Shown: positions 44,189 to 53,934, counted from the stretch's first letter. The stretch is 64,000 bases of DNA from an uncultured Pseudomonadota bacterium (GCA_903884105.1 CAISDJ010000141.1:21703-85702); one strand, 5' to 3'. Translations and numbers: made by a program. The notes: a model not told the origin generated them from the letters alone.

Positions 44189-45247
44189 ATGAATTTCCGC
44201 CCGTTTCTGCTGTTGCCAGTGTTGTGCTTTGCAGCGGCGGTGTCGTTGCATGCCCAGCCCTCCTCGATGCAGCCTCTGGCGTTCCCCGTAGTCAAGGGCA
44301 AGACGTATCGCTTCGAGCGCGTTGCCGACGGCGTCTACTACGCCACCGGCGGTTTTGGCGGCAAGAACGTCGTCCTGGTCAATGACGACGACGTCGTGCT
44401 TGTCGATACCGGCACCACGCCCGCCACGGCGCGTGCCCTCGTCGATGACATCAAGGTCATCACGCCAAAGCCGCTCCGCACCGTCATCAATACGCACTGG
44501 CACTACGATCACACGGACGGCAATTCCGTCTTCGGCCCCGAGGTCGAAATCATTGCCCATGACTTCGTTCGCGAGGCGCTCACGACCTACAAAGTCGTCG
44601 AGCGTGAGCCTTACCTCGGATCGCAAGGCACCGTCGTGCCCGCCAGGATCGAAACACTCAAGAGACAGATCGCTGCCGAGGGCGACGCTGCACGCAAGAC
44701 CGCACTTGCCGGCGAACTGGCTGCCGCGCAGAAGACCCTCACAGAACTCAAGGCGATCCGGCAGACGCCGCCGACGCTGACATACTCGAACAAACTGGTG
44801 CTGCACCGAGGCTCACGGGAAATCGACCTGCTGTTCCTGGGTCGCGGCCACACGGCCGGCGACACCGTGGTCTTCCTGCCCAGGGAACGCATTGTCGTGA
44901 CCGGCGATCTCGTTGAAAGCCGGCTCGCCTACATGGGCGATGCATACTTCGATGACTGGATAACGACGCTCGAGGCGCTCAAGAAGCTGGACTTCGACCT
45001 CATGCTGCCCGGCCATGACATTCCGTTCCGCGACAGGAACCTGATCACGGCTTTTCAGGCCTACCTGAACGACCTGGTCGCGAAGGGAGCGGAATTGCGG
45101 CGCCAGGGAGTCAGTGCCGACGACGCGGCGCAGCGCATCGACCTGACTGCCCATGCAAAGGCCTTCCCGCAGATCACGGGGCCAGGCGCCGAAGTGCGCG
45201 GCATGCGTCACCTCTACGAGTGGCTGGCGGAACGCGACGCACGCTGA
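44189..45247 (+). CDS. Secreted MBL-fold metallo-hydrolase
   Basis: The 352-residue product has a signal peptide ending at AVSLHAQ and the complete metal motif HWHYDH (NTHWHYDHTDGN), plus AHDF, GRGHTAGDTV, VTGDL and LPGHD, so both metal sites look intact. Architecture resembles quinoprotein-relay or B3-like family members. Periplasmic hydrolysis of an ester, lactone or amide is expected. A predicted coiled coil (about 145-190, Ala/Glu/Lys-rich) interrupts the fold. GGAAGAG precedes the ATG. It diverges from the NHL gene. Confidence 0.87.
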   Translation: MNFRPFLLLPVLCFAAAVSLHAQPSSMQPLAFPVVKGKTYRFERVADGVYYATGGFGGKNVVLVNDDDVVLVDTGTTPATARALVDDIKVITPKPLRTVINTHWHYDHTDGNSVFGPEVEIIAHDFVREALTTYKVVEREPYLGSQGTVVPARIETLKRQIAAEGDAARKTALAGELAAAQKTLTELKAIRQTPPTLTYSNKLVLHRGSREIDLLFLGRGHTAGDTVVFLPRERIVVTGDLVESRLAYMGDAYFDDWITTLEALKKLDFDLMLPGHDIPFRDRNLITAFQAYLNDLVAKGAELRRQGVSADDAAQRIDLTAHAKAFPQITGPGAEVRGMRHLYEWLAERDAR

Positions 45248-45268
45248 TCACAAGGATCACAGCGACGG

Positions 45269-45286
45269 GCGCCGCACTGCAGGCGC
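45269..45286. terminator. Small hairpin between convergent genes
   Basis: GCGCC at 45269-45273 pairs with GGCGC at 45282-45286 around an 8-nt loop, just after the MBL gene stop and before the stop of the convergent lipoprotein gene. The stem is short, so the call is weak. Confidence 0.2.
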
Positions 45287-45292
45287 GTGGAT

Positions 45293-45712
45293 TCAGGTCT
45301 TGCTGGCCTTGAACTGCGTGAATCGGAACTCCCCGACGAGATTGCGCTCGGGCACGAAGTGGCAGGCCAGCGTCTGCCCCCCCTCCTTGCGGCAACTGAG
45401 CGACAGCGCACCACTCATCCGGCCGTTGTCACAGGTGCCGGGCTCGAACGCGAAGCTGGCCTCGCCGTTCTCTGCCGGCTTGGCGACGCCCTCGCTGTCG
45501 CAGGTGGTCGGAAATCCGCCCGGGTTCTTGAAATGATTGCTGAGCAGTGCGGCGCCGTTCTGCGTGCACATCGACAGCACGTTGGCAAAGTTGGTCCCGT
45601 TGACCTCGCCGAGCCAGCACTTGGGCGCGCGAGTCGAACCACCCAGAACTTCCTTGCTCGCACAACCGGAAAGTGCAAGCGCCATCAACACCGACAAAAT
45701 CATCGCCTTCAC
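45293..45712 (-). CDS. Small lipoprotein of unknown function
   Basis: The 139-residue product has a good lipobox (LALSGC). The mature part holds five Cys (Cys in APKCWLG, LSMCTQN, TTCDSEG, GTCDNGR, LSCRKEGG and TLACHF, the last motif not CxxCH), suggesting disulfides. No domain was recognised. It lies between the MBL gene and the ABC exporter; the latter runs in the same direction 115 bp upstream. Confidence is in the gene, not a function. Confidence 0.75.
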   Translation of the reverse strand: MKAMILSVLMALALSGCASKEVLGGSTRAPKCWLGEVNGTNFANVLSMCTQNGAALLSNHFKNPGGFPTTCDSEGVAKPAENGEASFAFEPGTCDNGRMSGALSLSCRKEGGQTLACHFVPERNLVGEFRFTQFKASKT

Positions 45713-45827
45713 GATCAGCCTCGTGTGTCACGGGAAAGGGCGCCCATTCTTGGCCACCCCGACGAAAAAAGCGACCTCCCTCAGCGAAAATTCCGCTTTC
45801 GACTCCGGAATCCAGAGCAGCGGCTCC

Positions 45828-47657
45828 CTATTGCTTCGGGGTGCGCCAGCCACGCAACAGTCGGAATCGAAATGGGGAATGTGGGCGCGGCGGCGGCCCG
45901 AGCACCACGTCGCCGACCAGGCGCGAGCCGCCGGGGCGATGCTCGAAGGACAATCGACGGTCGTGGAAGGCTTCGAGTTCCGGGCGATGCGAGATGCTGA
46001 GGACAGCAGCCTCGGACAGGCGCTCGGTCACCATGCCCATCAACACCGCCTGGCTGGACGGATCAAGCGACGCGGTGGCCTCGTCCATGATGACGATGTC
46101 GGGTTGATGCAGGAACAGCCGCACGAAGGCAATCCGTTGCTTCTCTCCGCCCGAGAGCACCTGGTCCCACGGCTCCTGATCGTCAAGGCGCGGGATCAGG
46201 TACCCGATCCCCGTCGCGTTCATCAGGTCGTGCAGCGCTGCATCGTCCACCGAACTCGCGGACAGCGGATAGGTAGCGACACGCCGCAAGGTGCCGAGCG
46301 GAACGTAGGGGCGCTGCGGCATGAAGAACAGCTTGGCGCCCTTCTGGACCAGGATCTCACCGCCGCCCCAGGGCCAGAGCCCTGCAATGGCGCGCACCAG
46401 CGTGCTCTTGCCGGTCCCCGACTCCCCTACCAGTAGTACCTTCTCCCGGGGCCCGATCGAGACGTCGGCATCGTGGATGACCACCGTGCCGTCATCGAGC
46501 GTGACGGTCAGGTTGCGCAAGCGCAGCGTGGTGCCTGCCTGTTCCGAATGCACGATCGCGCCGATCACGCCCGGCTGCTCGAGTGCCATCAGGTGATCGA
46601 GCGACGTCAGCAGTGAACCGACGCGCCGCACGGACGCCTGCCAGTCCGAGATCCTCGGATAGTTGTCGACCAGCCAGTTGAACGACGACTGCACGGCGAC
46701 GAAGGCCGCTGCCGCTTGCGTCACCTCACCAAGCGTCATGACGCCCGCGAGGAACTTCGGCATGCAGAGGAAAATGGGGATCGCCGGGGCCAGCAACCAG
46801 TTGCTGTTGGACACGACGGTTGACCGCATATGCTGATGACAATACAGCCGCGACTTTTCAATCACGTTCGAGAGCCACTGGTGCAGCCCTTCGCGCTCCT
46901 CGGGCTCGCCGCCGAGCAGCGCAATGCTCTCCCCGTTTTCGCGCACGCGGGTCAGTGCGTAACGGAACTCCGCCTCGGCCTGGTTGGTGGCTTCTGCGGC
47001 GGCGCTGAAGCCCCGCGCAATCAGGATCATGGCCGTCGTGACCAGCGCCGAGTAGATCACGGCGGCGATCACGAGGTAGCCCGGGATCACCAGAGGCGAT
47101 GCCGCCACCGTGACCGTGAGGTCTCCGCCCACGTACCACAACACACCGATGAAGGTGATCGCGGTGACAATGGCCTGGAAGATGCTGGCGGCGAAGTCGA
47201 CCGGCGGATCGGTGGCAGTGCGTGCATCGTCGGCAATGCGCCCTTCCGGCACCTGGTGGTCGCCCTTGATCAGGTTCAATTGGTAGTAGCGACCATGCGC
47301 CACCCAGCGACCGATGAGATGGTCCGTGAGCCAGCGACGCCAGGTCCGCTGCATTGTCATCCGCCCGTAGACGGCGATGACGGCGAGACCGACGGTGAGT
47401 GCCGTGAGCGGGAGCAGCAAGAACGCCTGGTGCAACAGCGCAGCGGAATCCTTCAGTTCGACCGCATTGAACACATCCCGTGTCCACAGGTTCAATCGGA
47501 ACTGGATGCCGATCTGCGTCAGGATCAGCACGATGAGGCCGCTCGTGAGCAGCCAGGCCTTCAGCCGTGCATCGCCGCTCCAGAATCCCTTGGCGGCTAG
47601 CCAGTATCGCCGCACCAGCGCCTTCTTCGTCTCACTCGAATGAACAGTCTGTTGCAT
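45828..47657 (-). CDS. ABC exporter of the SbmA/BacA-YddA type with fused ATPase
   Basis: The 609-residue protein has an N-terminal membrane domain with about six TM segments (WLLTSGLIVLILTQIGIQF and others) and the phrase NLWTRDVFNAVELKD, typical of the SbmA/BacA-like ABC_membrane_2 families. The ATPase domain follows: Walker A GESGTGKST, signature LSGGEKQR, Walker B IVIMDEAT, then SHRPELEAFHDR. YddA-like members have a fused ATPase while SbmA does not. It may import or export peptides, vitamin B12-like or other large molecules; direction is unknown. Start alternatives are 47657 and 47687. Confidence 0.9.
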   Translation of the reverse strand: MQQTVHSSETKKALVRRYWLAAKGFWSGDARLKAWLLTSGLIVLILTQIGIQFRLNLWTRDVFNAVELKDSAALLHQAFLLLPLTALTVGLAVIAVYGRMTMQRTWRRWLTDHLIGRWVAHGRYYQLNLIKGDHQVPEGRIADDARTATDPPVDFAASIFQAIVTAITFIGVLWYVGGDLTVTVAASPLVIPGYLVIAAVIYSALVTTAMILIARGFSAAAEATNQAEAEFRYALTRVRENGESIALLGGEPEEREGLHQWLSNVIEKSRLYCHQHMRSTVVSNSNWLLAPAIPIFLCMPKFLAGVMTLGEVTQAAAAFVAVQSSFNWLVDNYPRISDWQASVRRVGSLLTSLDHLMALEQPGVIGAIVHSEQAGTTLRLRNLTVTLDDGTVVIHDADVSIGPREKVLLVGESGTGKSTLVRAIAGLWPWGGGEILVQKGAKLFFMPQRPYVPLGTLRRVATYPLSASSVDDAALHDLMNATGIGYLIPRLDDQEPWDQVLSGGEKQRIAFVRLFLHQPDIVIMDEATASLDPSSQAVLMGMVTERLSEAAVLSISHRPELEAFHDRRLSFEHRPGGSRLVGDVVLGPPPRPHSPFRFRLLRGWRTPKQ

Positions 47658-47763
47658 GGCTGCCGGCTCGCTCAAGTGTCCTGGCATGGACGCTCGCGCA
47701 CAGGGCAGACGAGCCAGCCAGGGGACTGGGGTCCCTCCTTGGGCATTGTGCACCCATTCACCG

Positions 47764-48588
47764 CTACACGGCGGCCAATGCCTCAGCGCAGGACCGCGAG
47801 ACCTTGAGCGCCAGCAGATCGTCAGCACGGGTTCGACCCAGATTGATGGCGACGATGGGCTTGCCGAGCTTCGCGGCGGCCAGCGCAAAGCGGAAGCCCG
47901 AATACACCATCAGCGACGATCCCACGACGAGCATCGCGTCGGCACGCTCAAGAGCCGCCATCGATTCGGTGACACGATCGGCCGGCACCTTCTCACCGAA
48001 GAACACGACGTCCGGCTTGAGCAGCCCGCCGCAGCGCTCGCAGCCGGGCACGTCGAACGCCGAGAAGTCATGGCCCTCGAGGTCCGCGTCCCCATCGGGA
48101 GCAGCGTCGGCATCCAAGTGCGCCCACGACGGATTGCGTTCCAGCAACTGCAATTGAAACGGTTGACGGGCAACGCGTTCACCGCACGTCATACAGACCA
48201 TCCGGTCCATGCGGCCATGCAGATCGATGACATCCTGGCTGCCCGCCGCCTGGTGCAGGCGGTCGACATTCTGAGTCACAAGCTTCTCGACGCGCCCCTC
48301 GCGCTCCAGTCTCGCGAGCACCTCGTGCGCACCATTGGGCCTGGCCCTGCCGAACCAGCGCCATCCGATGAAGCTCCGCGCCCAGTACCGATGGCGCACG
48401 CCGGGATCGTTCATGAACGCCTGGTATGTCACGGGCGGCTTGCGCTTCCACGCGCCTTGCGCATCGCGATAATCGGGAATGCCGGACTCGGTGCTGCAGC
48501 CGGCGCCGGTCAGCACGAACAATCGGGGATGACGCTCGAGGAACGTGGTCAATTCCTCGAGCGGCGGGGTGTCAGGGAGCGTGTCCAT
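47764..48588 (-). CDS. Sirtuin-family NAD-dependent deacetylase
   Basis: The 274-residue protein has all Sir2 hallmarks: GAGCSTESGIPDYR, TQNVDRLHQAAG, the catalytic His in DLHGRMD, a zinc-binding module with CMTC and CERC, and GSSLMVYSG. It matches the bacterial class II/CobB-like group. It should remove acyl groups from lysines in the cytoplasm, using NAD. It stands 106 bp upstream of the ABC exporter start on the same strand, and probably independently transcribed. Confidence 0.93.
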   Translation of the reverse strand: MDTLPDTPPLEELTTFLERHPRLFVLTGAGCSTESGIPDYRDAQGAWKRKPPVTYQAFMNDPGVRHRYWARSFIGWRWFGRARPNGAHEVLARLEREGRVEKLVTQNVDRLHQAAGSQDVIDLHGRMDRMVCMTCGERVARQPFQLQLLERNPSWAHLDADAAPDGDADLEGHDFSAFDVPGCERCGGLLKPDVVFFGEKVPADRVTESMAALERADAMLVVGSSLMVYSGFRFALAAAKLGKPIVAINLGRTRADDLLALKVSRSCAEALAAV

Positions 48589-48677
48589 GGCGACTTCATT
48601 CGAGGACGGAGTCCCTTTGGATTACACGCTCCTTCCGGGCAACAGCGGGCAATCGCCGCGTGCAGTCCGGAAGCGGG

Positions 48678-49952
48678 CTACATCGCCCGCGCGATCGGCT
48701 TGCCGGCATCCGGCTGCCCCCGCTTGTCGATGACGATGTCGCCCCCCTTCACCACCACGACGGCGGTGAGGAAGTTCCAGAAGCCGTCGAAGGGATTGCC
48801 GCCAAGCACCACGAGGTCGGCGATCTTGCCCGTCTCGATCGTGCCGAGCTCCTTCTGCTTGTCGATGAACTTGGCCGAGTTCGGTCCCATGATCTTGACC
48901 AGGTCCAGCGGCGAGAACACGAGGCTCAGCGTCTTGAGCTCGTGGGCCAGGGCGGCGCGCGCGTCGAACGTCGTGTCGGTTGCGTAGCTCACGTCGACAC
49001 CATTGTCGTAGAGCGTCCGCAGGTTGACCGGCATGTAGCCGGCTTCCTGTCCAAGGCCCTGGGCGTCGACGATGCCTTCCGGCCACGGCTTGCCGTCGCG
49101 GAACTTCGGCTGGTTGTCCTGACTGAACACATTGAAGTTCGGCGAACCGAAGCCCGTGATGGAGGCGACCTGCGCACCCGCAGCAGCCACTTCCCGGGCC
49201 TGCTCCTTGGTCACCCAGTTGATGTTCACGGAATGCACGAGCTTCTTCGCCCCCATGCGCACCGTCGCGACCAGCGACAGGTCGCTCACCGCATGCACCT
49301 GGAACTCGACGCCGAGCTTCTTCGCTTCGTCGATGCCGGCAGCGAGATTGCGGGTCTCCTGCTCCGTGGGCGCATACGGCCAGACCACATCCGGATAGTG
49401 AACTTCGGCGATGGAATCGGCCCCGTCCTTGACGACCTTGTTCACGAGTGCGCGGACTGCCGCCTCGTCCTTCATCTTCGCCGTCGGCACCTGGCCTGAC
49501 GCGAGGATGCGCGGCCCCTTCATCTCGCCGCTTTCAATCCTGCGCTTGAGCTCGAGGATGCCGGCATTGTCGTCGCCGCCTGATTGCACGGTGGTCACGC
49601 CCGACTCGAGCATCGTCAGCATGTCCTTGGCAGCCTGTTCCTTCAGGTACTTCTGCACGGCTTCCGGGCCGCGGCCGCGGATCAGGTGCCGGTGATCGTC
49701 GATGTAGCCGGCGATCACGGTCATGCCGGTGCCGTTGATGACTTTCGCGCCCTTGGGTGCCTTGGGCGCATTGCCTTCGGTGACTGCGCTGATCTTGCCG
49801 TCCGTGACCACGACGGCGCCTTTCTCGATCACCTGCCCGGTGCCGACGATGATGCGGGCATTCGAGATCAGGAGGTTCTGGGCCACTGCGCCCGTCACGG
49901 GTACCACGGACAGCGGCATGGCCGCGGCGGCGACAACAAGCAATCGATTCAT
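48678..49952 (-). CDS. Secreted amidohydrolase
   Basis: The 424-residue product has a signal peptide (LLVVAAAAMPLSVVPVTGAVA) and an amidohydrolase barrel with the metal motif DDHRHLIRG, VHAVSDLS, VHSVNINW and YATDTTFD. It belongs with imidazolonepropionase-like/prolidase amidohydrolases as does the lipoprotein at 31.6 kb, but has a Sec signal rather than a lipobox. The ATG at 49952 has GGAG upstream. Substrate unknown. It runs in the same direction as the sirtuin, 89 bp away. Confidence 0.87.
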   Translation of the reverse strand: MNRLLVVAAAAMPLSVVPVTGAVAQNLLISNARIIVGTGQVIEKGAVVVTDGKISAVTEGNAPKAPKGAKVINGTGMTVIAGYIDDHRHLIRGRGPEAVQKYLKEQAAKDMLTMLESGVTTVQSGGDDNAGILELKRRIESGEMKGPRILASGQVPTAKMKDEAAVRALVNKVVKDGADSIAEVHYPDVVWPYAPTEQETRNLAAGIDEAKKLGVEFQVHAVSDLSLVATVRMGAKKLVHSVNINWVTKEQAREVAAAGAQVASITGFGSPNFNVFSQDNQPKFRDGKPWPEGIVDAQGLGQEAGYMPVNLRTLYDNGVDVSYATDTTFDARAALAHELKTLSLVFSPLDLVKIMGPNSAKFIDKQKELGTIETGKIADLVVLGGNPFDGFWNFLTAVVVVKGGDIVIDKRGQPDAGKPIARAM

Positions 49953-50067
49953 CGGAAGGGCTCCCCAAGGATTGAACAGGGCATCGCCTGCGTGGGCACG
50001 CAGCGTTGCATATTTCAACTTCGAGAGGAAGCCGGCCAGGCGCTCCGCTCGTTGCGCCCTCGGAGGG

Positions 50068-51270
50068 TCAGCGCGAGACCGTCTCCTTCAGCCACTGCGC
50101 AATCATGGTCGCGGTGATGTCGGGATTCACGCCGCGCTGGACGCCCATGTGCCCGCCTTCCGGATAGATGCGAGCCATCTTGGGGCTGCCGTGGTCAAGC
50201 AGCAGGTAGCTGTCCGCGATCGGTGCCTGGTCGTCCAGCTTGCCGTTGACGACAAACAGCGGTGCCGACGGCTTGTCGAGGAGCCCCATGTCCAGCAGCG
50301 AGAGCTTGGGCGCGACCTTCATGAACTCGTCCAGCGACTTCACGCCCATCGCATAGCTGCGCGAGTCATAGAGGCTCGAGGGCCCAAGCAGATAGTTGGC
50401 CGCATTCTCCGTCATCGCGGGTTTCAGCCATGCTTCCTGGAACCCGTGGTGCACGTTGCCGCCGTGAAACACGCCGCCTTTGATCCGGGTGGGATACATG
50501 TGCGCGATCTTCGCAACCCAGTACGCGCCGAAGCTGCGGCCCCAGAGCGCAATGCGTTCGCCGTCCACGTCCTTGCGGGTCTTCAGGTAATCCATGGCCG
50601 CAAGGAACGTGCGTTCCGCATTGGCATCGCCGAACCTGAGCGGATTCTCGCCCGTACCGGGACCGTCGATGAGAAAGGTGGCCAATCCCTGCTTGTGCAT
50701 GATCTGCGAGTTGCGCTGGTGGTCTTCCTTCCACACGTCCACGCCGCCCCAGTACATGACGATCGGCGCCTTCGCGATGCCTGCCGGCTTCTGCAGGTAG
50801 CCGACCAGCTTCTTGCCTTCGAATGGAATTTCGACGACCTCGAGCGGGGTATCGAAATACTTGGACGCCTTGCGGAACATGCGCAGCATGTTGCGATAGG
50901 CCTCCACCTTGCCGGGGGTGCTGGTCACGGGGTAGCGACCCACGTGGCAGTAGCCGTACGCGAGGTAGTACTCCTCGCCCACTTCCTTGGCCGGTGCGCC
51001 TTTCTTCAGCAGACCGTCGCCCTTCTCTTCATGCTCGAGGCCGACCTTGCACCACTTCTCGCCCCACTGATTGGGTTCGAGACTGGTCAGCGTCGAGAGG
51101 ATGGTCTCCACCTCCGCTTTGCGGAGCCGATCGAATGGGGGCGTGTTGTCGGTGGTGCGCTGCAAGACTTCACGCTTGACCTGCTCAAGCGTCCGCTCCT
51201 GCGCAACGGCACTTGTCATCGCAACCATGGCGGCGGACAGGCAAAGGAACCAGCTGAACAGGCTTTTCAC
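50068..51270 (-). CDS. Exported alpha/beta hydrolase (FrsA/DUF1100-like)
   Basis: The 400-residue product starts at GTG and has a signal peptide (KSLFSWFLCLSAAMVAMTSAVA). The C-terminal part is an alpha/beta hydrolase with nucleophile GRSFGA, oxyanion segment YWGGVDVWKED, an Asp in VNGKLDDQ and His in EGGHMG. The N-terminal ~130 residues are helical and unlike other hydrolases I recognise. FrsA-type esterases are cytoplasmic, so export is notable. It lies 115 bp upstream of the amidohydrolase on the same strand. Confidence 0.85.
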   Translation of the reverse strand: MKSLFSWFLCLSAAMVAMTSAVAQERTLEQVKREVLQRTTDNTPPFDRLRKAEVETILSTLTSLEPNQWGEKWCKVGLEHEEKGDGLLKKGAPAKEVGEEYYLAYGYCHVGRYPVTSTPGKVEAYRNMLRMFRKASKYFDTPLEVVEIPFEGKKLVGYLQKPAGIAKAPIVMYWGGVDVWKEDHQRNSQIMHKQGLATFLIDGPGTGENPLRFGDANAERTFLAAMDYLKTRKDVDGERIALWGRSFGAYWVAKIAHMYPTRIKGGVFHGGNVHHGFQEAWLKPAMTENAANYLLGPSSLYDSRSYAMGVKSLDEFMKVAPKLSLLDMGLLDKPSAPLFVVNGKLDDQAPIADSYLLLDHGSPKMARIYPEGGHMGVQRGVNPDITATMIAQWLKETVSR

Positions 51271-51395
51271 GAGGTGGCCCTCTTCTGGAATGGGGGGTAA
51301 GCTGCAACGCCGCCAGTGGCAACGCTATCAGGCTTGCACACTCGCCCCGTTTTGAAAAGAGGCCCGACTGTGGCGCCAGTTGATCCGGCGCGCGA

Positions 51396-52313
51396 TCAGG
51401 CCGGGGGCTGGCACCAGAACTGAACCCCTTGTCCCCGCAGGAACGCGCCGGCCCCTGCTCCCTGCAACAGCGCAAGCGTGGCGAGGGTTCCAGCCTCGGT
51501 GCAGCTGCCTGCTGCGACGGTCACGGACGCCGGGCCACCTTCAACAGGCCAGCCCGTGCGCGGATCGAGGATGTGGCCGAGTCGCCGGCCCTGATGCATC
51601 AGGTAACGATGCGTGTCGCCGCTGGTCGCGAGGGCCCCGCTCTTGAGTTCCAGCAACAGGGCCGCCTGCAACGGTTCAAGCGGCTGCTCGATGCCGACCT
51701 GCCACGCGCCGCTCCGGGGGACGCCACGACAGGCAAGGTCGCCGCCGAAGTTCACGAGGACCGCTTCCTTGCGCTGCGCAGTCACGAGCGCGAGCGCGCG
51801 ATCGACGGCGAATTCCTTGCCGATGCCGCCCAAGTCGATCTCCATGCCCTCGGGCACCGTCAGCCACGGCGACTGCCAGGTCAGTTTGTCGAAGCCGATC
51901 AGCTCAAGTAGTGGCTTGATCGCAGCCATGCTCGGGACGCGCTCCGATCCGTCGAAATGCCACACTCGACGCAGCACGCCGCACGTGATGTCGAAGGCAC
52001 CCTGGCTGCCCTGGAAGCTGGATTTCGCAAAATCGATCAACGCAGTCGTTTCGGCATCGACCAGCACGGGCCGGCCGCCGCTGCGGTTGAGTCGCGCCAC
52101 CACGCTGTCGGAACGATACCGGCTGTAACGCTGTTCGACGCGCCACGCTTCCTGCGCGGCGATCTCCCCGAGGAACAGCGCCAGATCGGCGTCGCCGGTA
52201 TCGACAAGCACCTCGCAGGGACTCGCCATCGCCTTGAAGCATGCAGCGTGGAGTCCGCCGGGTCGCGACTCGACCCGGACTGCCTGGTCGAATGAAGCAG
52301 GCATCGAGCTCAT
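51396..52313 (-). CDS. apbE: FAD:protein FMN transferase
   Basis: The 305-residue protein is an ApbE. It has the conserved FSRY-like RYSRYRSDS, the FDITCG segment, the FAD-binding IDLGGIGKEFAVD, NFGGDLAC, the Thr/Ser loop GDTHRYLMHQ and HILDPRTGWPV. It transfers FMN onto Thr residues of target proteins, normally in the periplasm; the signal peptide is not clear, which is a caution. Its ATG overlaps the DUF3570 stop (ATGA), so the two are translationally coupled, and the motif in DUF3570 may be its target. Confidence 0.93.
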   Translation of the reverse strand: MSSMPASFDQAVRVESRPGGLHAACFKAMASPCEVLVDTGDADLALFLGEIAAQEAWRVEQRYSRYRSDSVVARLNRSGGRPVLVDAETTALIDFAKSSFQGSQGAFDITCGVLRRVWHFDGSERVPSMAAIKPLLELIGFDKLTWQSPWLTVPEGMEIDLGGIGKEFAVDRALALVTAQRKEAVLVNFGGDLACRGVPRSGAWQVGIEQPLEPLQAALLLELKSGALATSGDTHRYLMHQGRRLGHILDPRTGWPVEGGPASVTVAAGSCTEAGTLATLALLQGAGAGAFLRGQGVQFWCQPPA

Positions 52314-53656
52314 AGTCCGAAGCGCCACCCGAATTGCAGCATGATCGACTTCACCCCGGGGTACAGATCAAGCGGCGCGAGGACGCCCGGTCCCTTCTGC
52401 ACGTTCTTGCCCGTCTGAAAGTAGTAGTCGAGACGCGCGGACCATTCACCGCCGTCCGGACCCGTCATCGCGTACTTGAATCCGGCGGTCGGCGCCGTGA
52501 ACGCCGCGAGACGCGGGTCGGCCGAAGCGAACTGCGGCAATGGCTTCGTTGCATCCCAGAACAGATGATAGAAGTCCGCCGCAGACTGCCGATACCACCG
52601 CACATGGGGCTCGAGGTAGCGGTCGTCACTCAGGGCCCAGTGGTACTTGAGGTCGATGGTATCGGACTGGATCTGCCAGTCATCCTTGAGACGCCGGTAC
52701 GACAACGTCAGCACGTCGTCGGCACGGAACGCGATCCGGCTCTCCAGATACGCGCTCTCGCGCACGCGGCTGTCTGGCCTGTTCTCGTAACGGTAGCCCG
52801 CCACGGTGCCGTCGGCGTTCACCAGAGAGAAGATCTTGTACGGATCGTTCTGGTAGCCGGTCGACTGGTCGTAGTTCATGTTCAAGCGCAGCAACCATCG
52901 CGGCGTCATCACCTGTGTCAAGCCGATCTGGCCACCGGTGCTGCTGCGCGACTCTTGCCTAAGCTTCTGGAACAGCGTGTAGTCGCTCATCGCGATCGGG
53001 GCGCCGCCGACCGGCTTGATCGCATCATGCTCGCCACTCAACCCGAGGCTGAGCGTGGTGTTGTGCGCGTTGAAGTCGCGCGACAGACCGACGCTCGCGT
53101 TCATTGCCGTCCAGTCGTGCTCCTTCGAGAAGCCCCCTCCGAACGACAGCTTCACAGCATCGGTCAACGGCTGCGACCAGCTGCCATCGATCGCCACTCG
53201 CTGGTCCTTGAACGACGTGTCGAGGGGCAGCTCGCCGGGCGTTGCGGTGTAGAGAGAGAACGTATCGAGCCGGCGGACGGTCCTGCCTGACGCCGTCGTG
53301 TACGTCTGGACCTGCTGGTTTTGAGTGAGGCTGGAGCCCGAAGGCGCCGCGAACGTCTGCGGCGAGGCCGACGGGATGGCGCCGTTGGGCGAGCCTCCGG
53401 TCAGCGCGTCGTAGGTAAGCTTGAGCCCGAGCACATGCTCGTCGCCAAAATCCCGCTTGACACTGACCACCGGTTCGACGGCCTGCACGCGACCCTTGCC
53501 TTCCTGGTAGTACAGCAGCGCGGAATCAATCTGCCAATCCGTGTTCTCGGCATGGACGGCACCGGTTGCGCTCAGCAGCGCGCAACTCGCCGCCACCAGC
53601 GAACGGCGCAGCGTCGGCAGTTCTGCCGGCTTCTCCTCGTCGGGCTTCAGTTGCAT
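52310..53656 (-). CDS. DUF3570 outer-membrane barrel-like protein
   Basis: The 448-residue protein fits DUF3570: signal-like segment LRRSLVAASCALLSATGAVHA, then WQIDSALLYYQEGKGRVQ and many amphipathic beta strands ending in LQFGWRFGL, as in outer-membrane beta-barrels. At 83-92 it has DALTGGSPNG, which resembles the ApbE acceptor motif Dxx(S/T)GA(T/S). The ApbE gene overlaps its stop, the DUF4266 lipoprotein overlaps its start by 10 nt, and TlpA precedes it. A flavinylated barrel would be an unusual outer-membrane redox protein. The start ATG lies inside the DUF4266 frame. Confidence 0.88.
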   Translation of the reverse strand: MQLKPDEEKPAELPTLRRSLVAASCALLSATGAVHAENTDWQIDSALLYYQEGKGRVQAVEPVVSVKRDFGDEHVLGLKLTYDALTGGSPNGAIPSASPQTFAAPSGSSLTQNQQVQTYTTASGRTVRRLDTFSLYTATPGELPLDTSFKDQRVAIDGSWSQPLTDAVKLSFGGGFSKEHDWTAMNASVGLSRDFNAHNTTLSLGLSGEHDAIKPVGGAPIAMSDYTLFQKLRQESRSSTGGQIGLTQVMTPRWLLRLNMNYDQSTGYQNDPYKIFSLVNADGTVAGYRYENRPDSRVRESAYLESRIAFRADDVLTLSYRRLKDDWQIQSDTIDLKYHWALSDDRYLEPHVRWYRQSAADFYHLFWDATKPLPQFASADPRLAAFTAPTAGFKYAMTGPDGGEWSARLDYYFQTGKNVQKGPGVLAPLDLYPGVKSIMLQFGWRFGL

Positions 53657-53880
53657 CCGCAGCCTCCGCCACCAAAGCCGCGGCCGCCGCTCGATGCTTC
53701 CTTGCTGAAGTACACGTGATCGTCGATGCCCGCTTCCACCGCATGGTCATCGAGCTGCATCGACGCACGCGCCAGCCGGGCGCGCTCCCAGGGCTTGGCG
53801 CCGATCGTGGAACAGCCGGTGAGGGCGAGCAGCAACACGCTGCCCGCGATGAGCGACCAGGATCGAAGAGATTGATTCAT
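53647..53880 (-). CDS. DUF4266 lipoprotein
   Basis: The 77-residue product has a lipobox (LALTGC) and the DUF4266 core KPWERARLARASMQLDD. It ends in a Gly-rich tail with two Cys (GGRGFGGGGCGCN), a conserved end in this family. The Cys pair could be a target of the adjacent thioredoxin-like protein. Its last codons overlap the DUF3570 start by 10 nt (ATGCAACTGA), implying coupling. Function unknown, but the gene always sits with DUF3570 in the clusters I recall. Confidence 0.88.
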   Translation of the reverse strand: MNQSLRSWSLIAGSVLLLALTGCSTIGAKPWERARLARASMQLDDHAVEAGIDDHVYFSKEASSGGRGFGGGGCGCN

Positions 53881-53934
53881 GGGAAAGGTCCTGAGTTGAA
53901 CGCGATGTGGCAGCAGCCGGAGACAGCCACCTGG

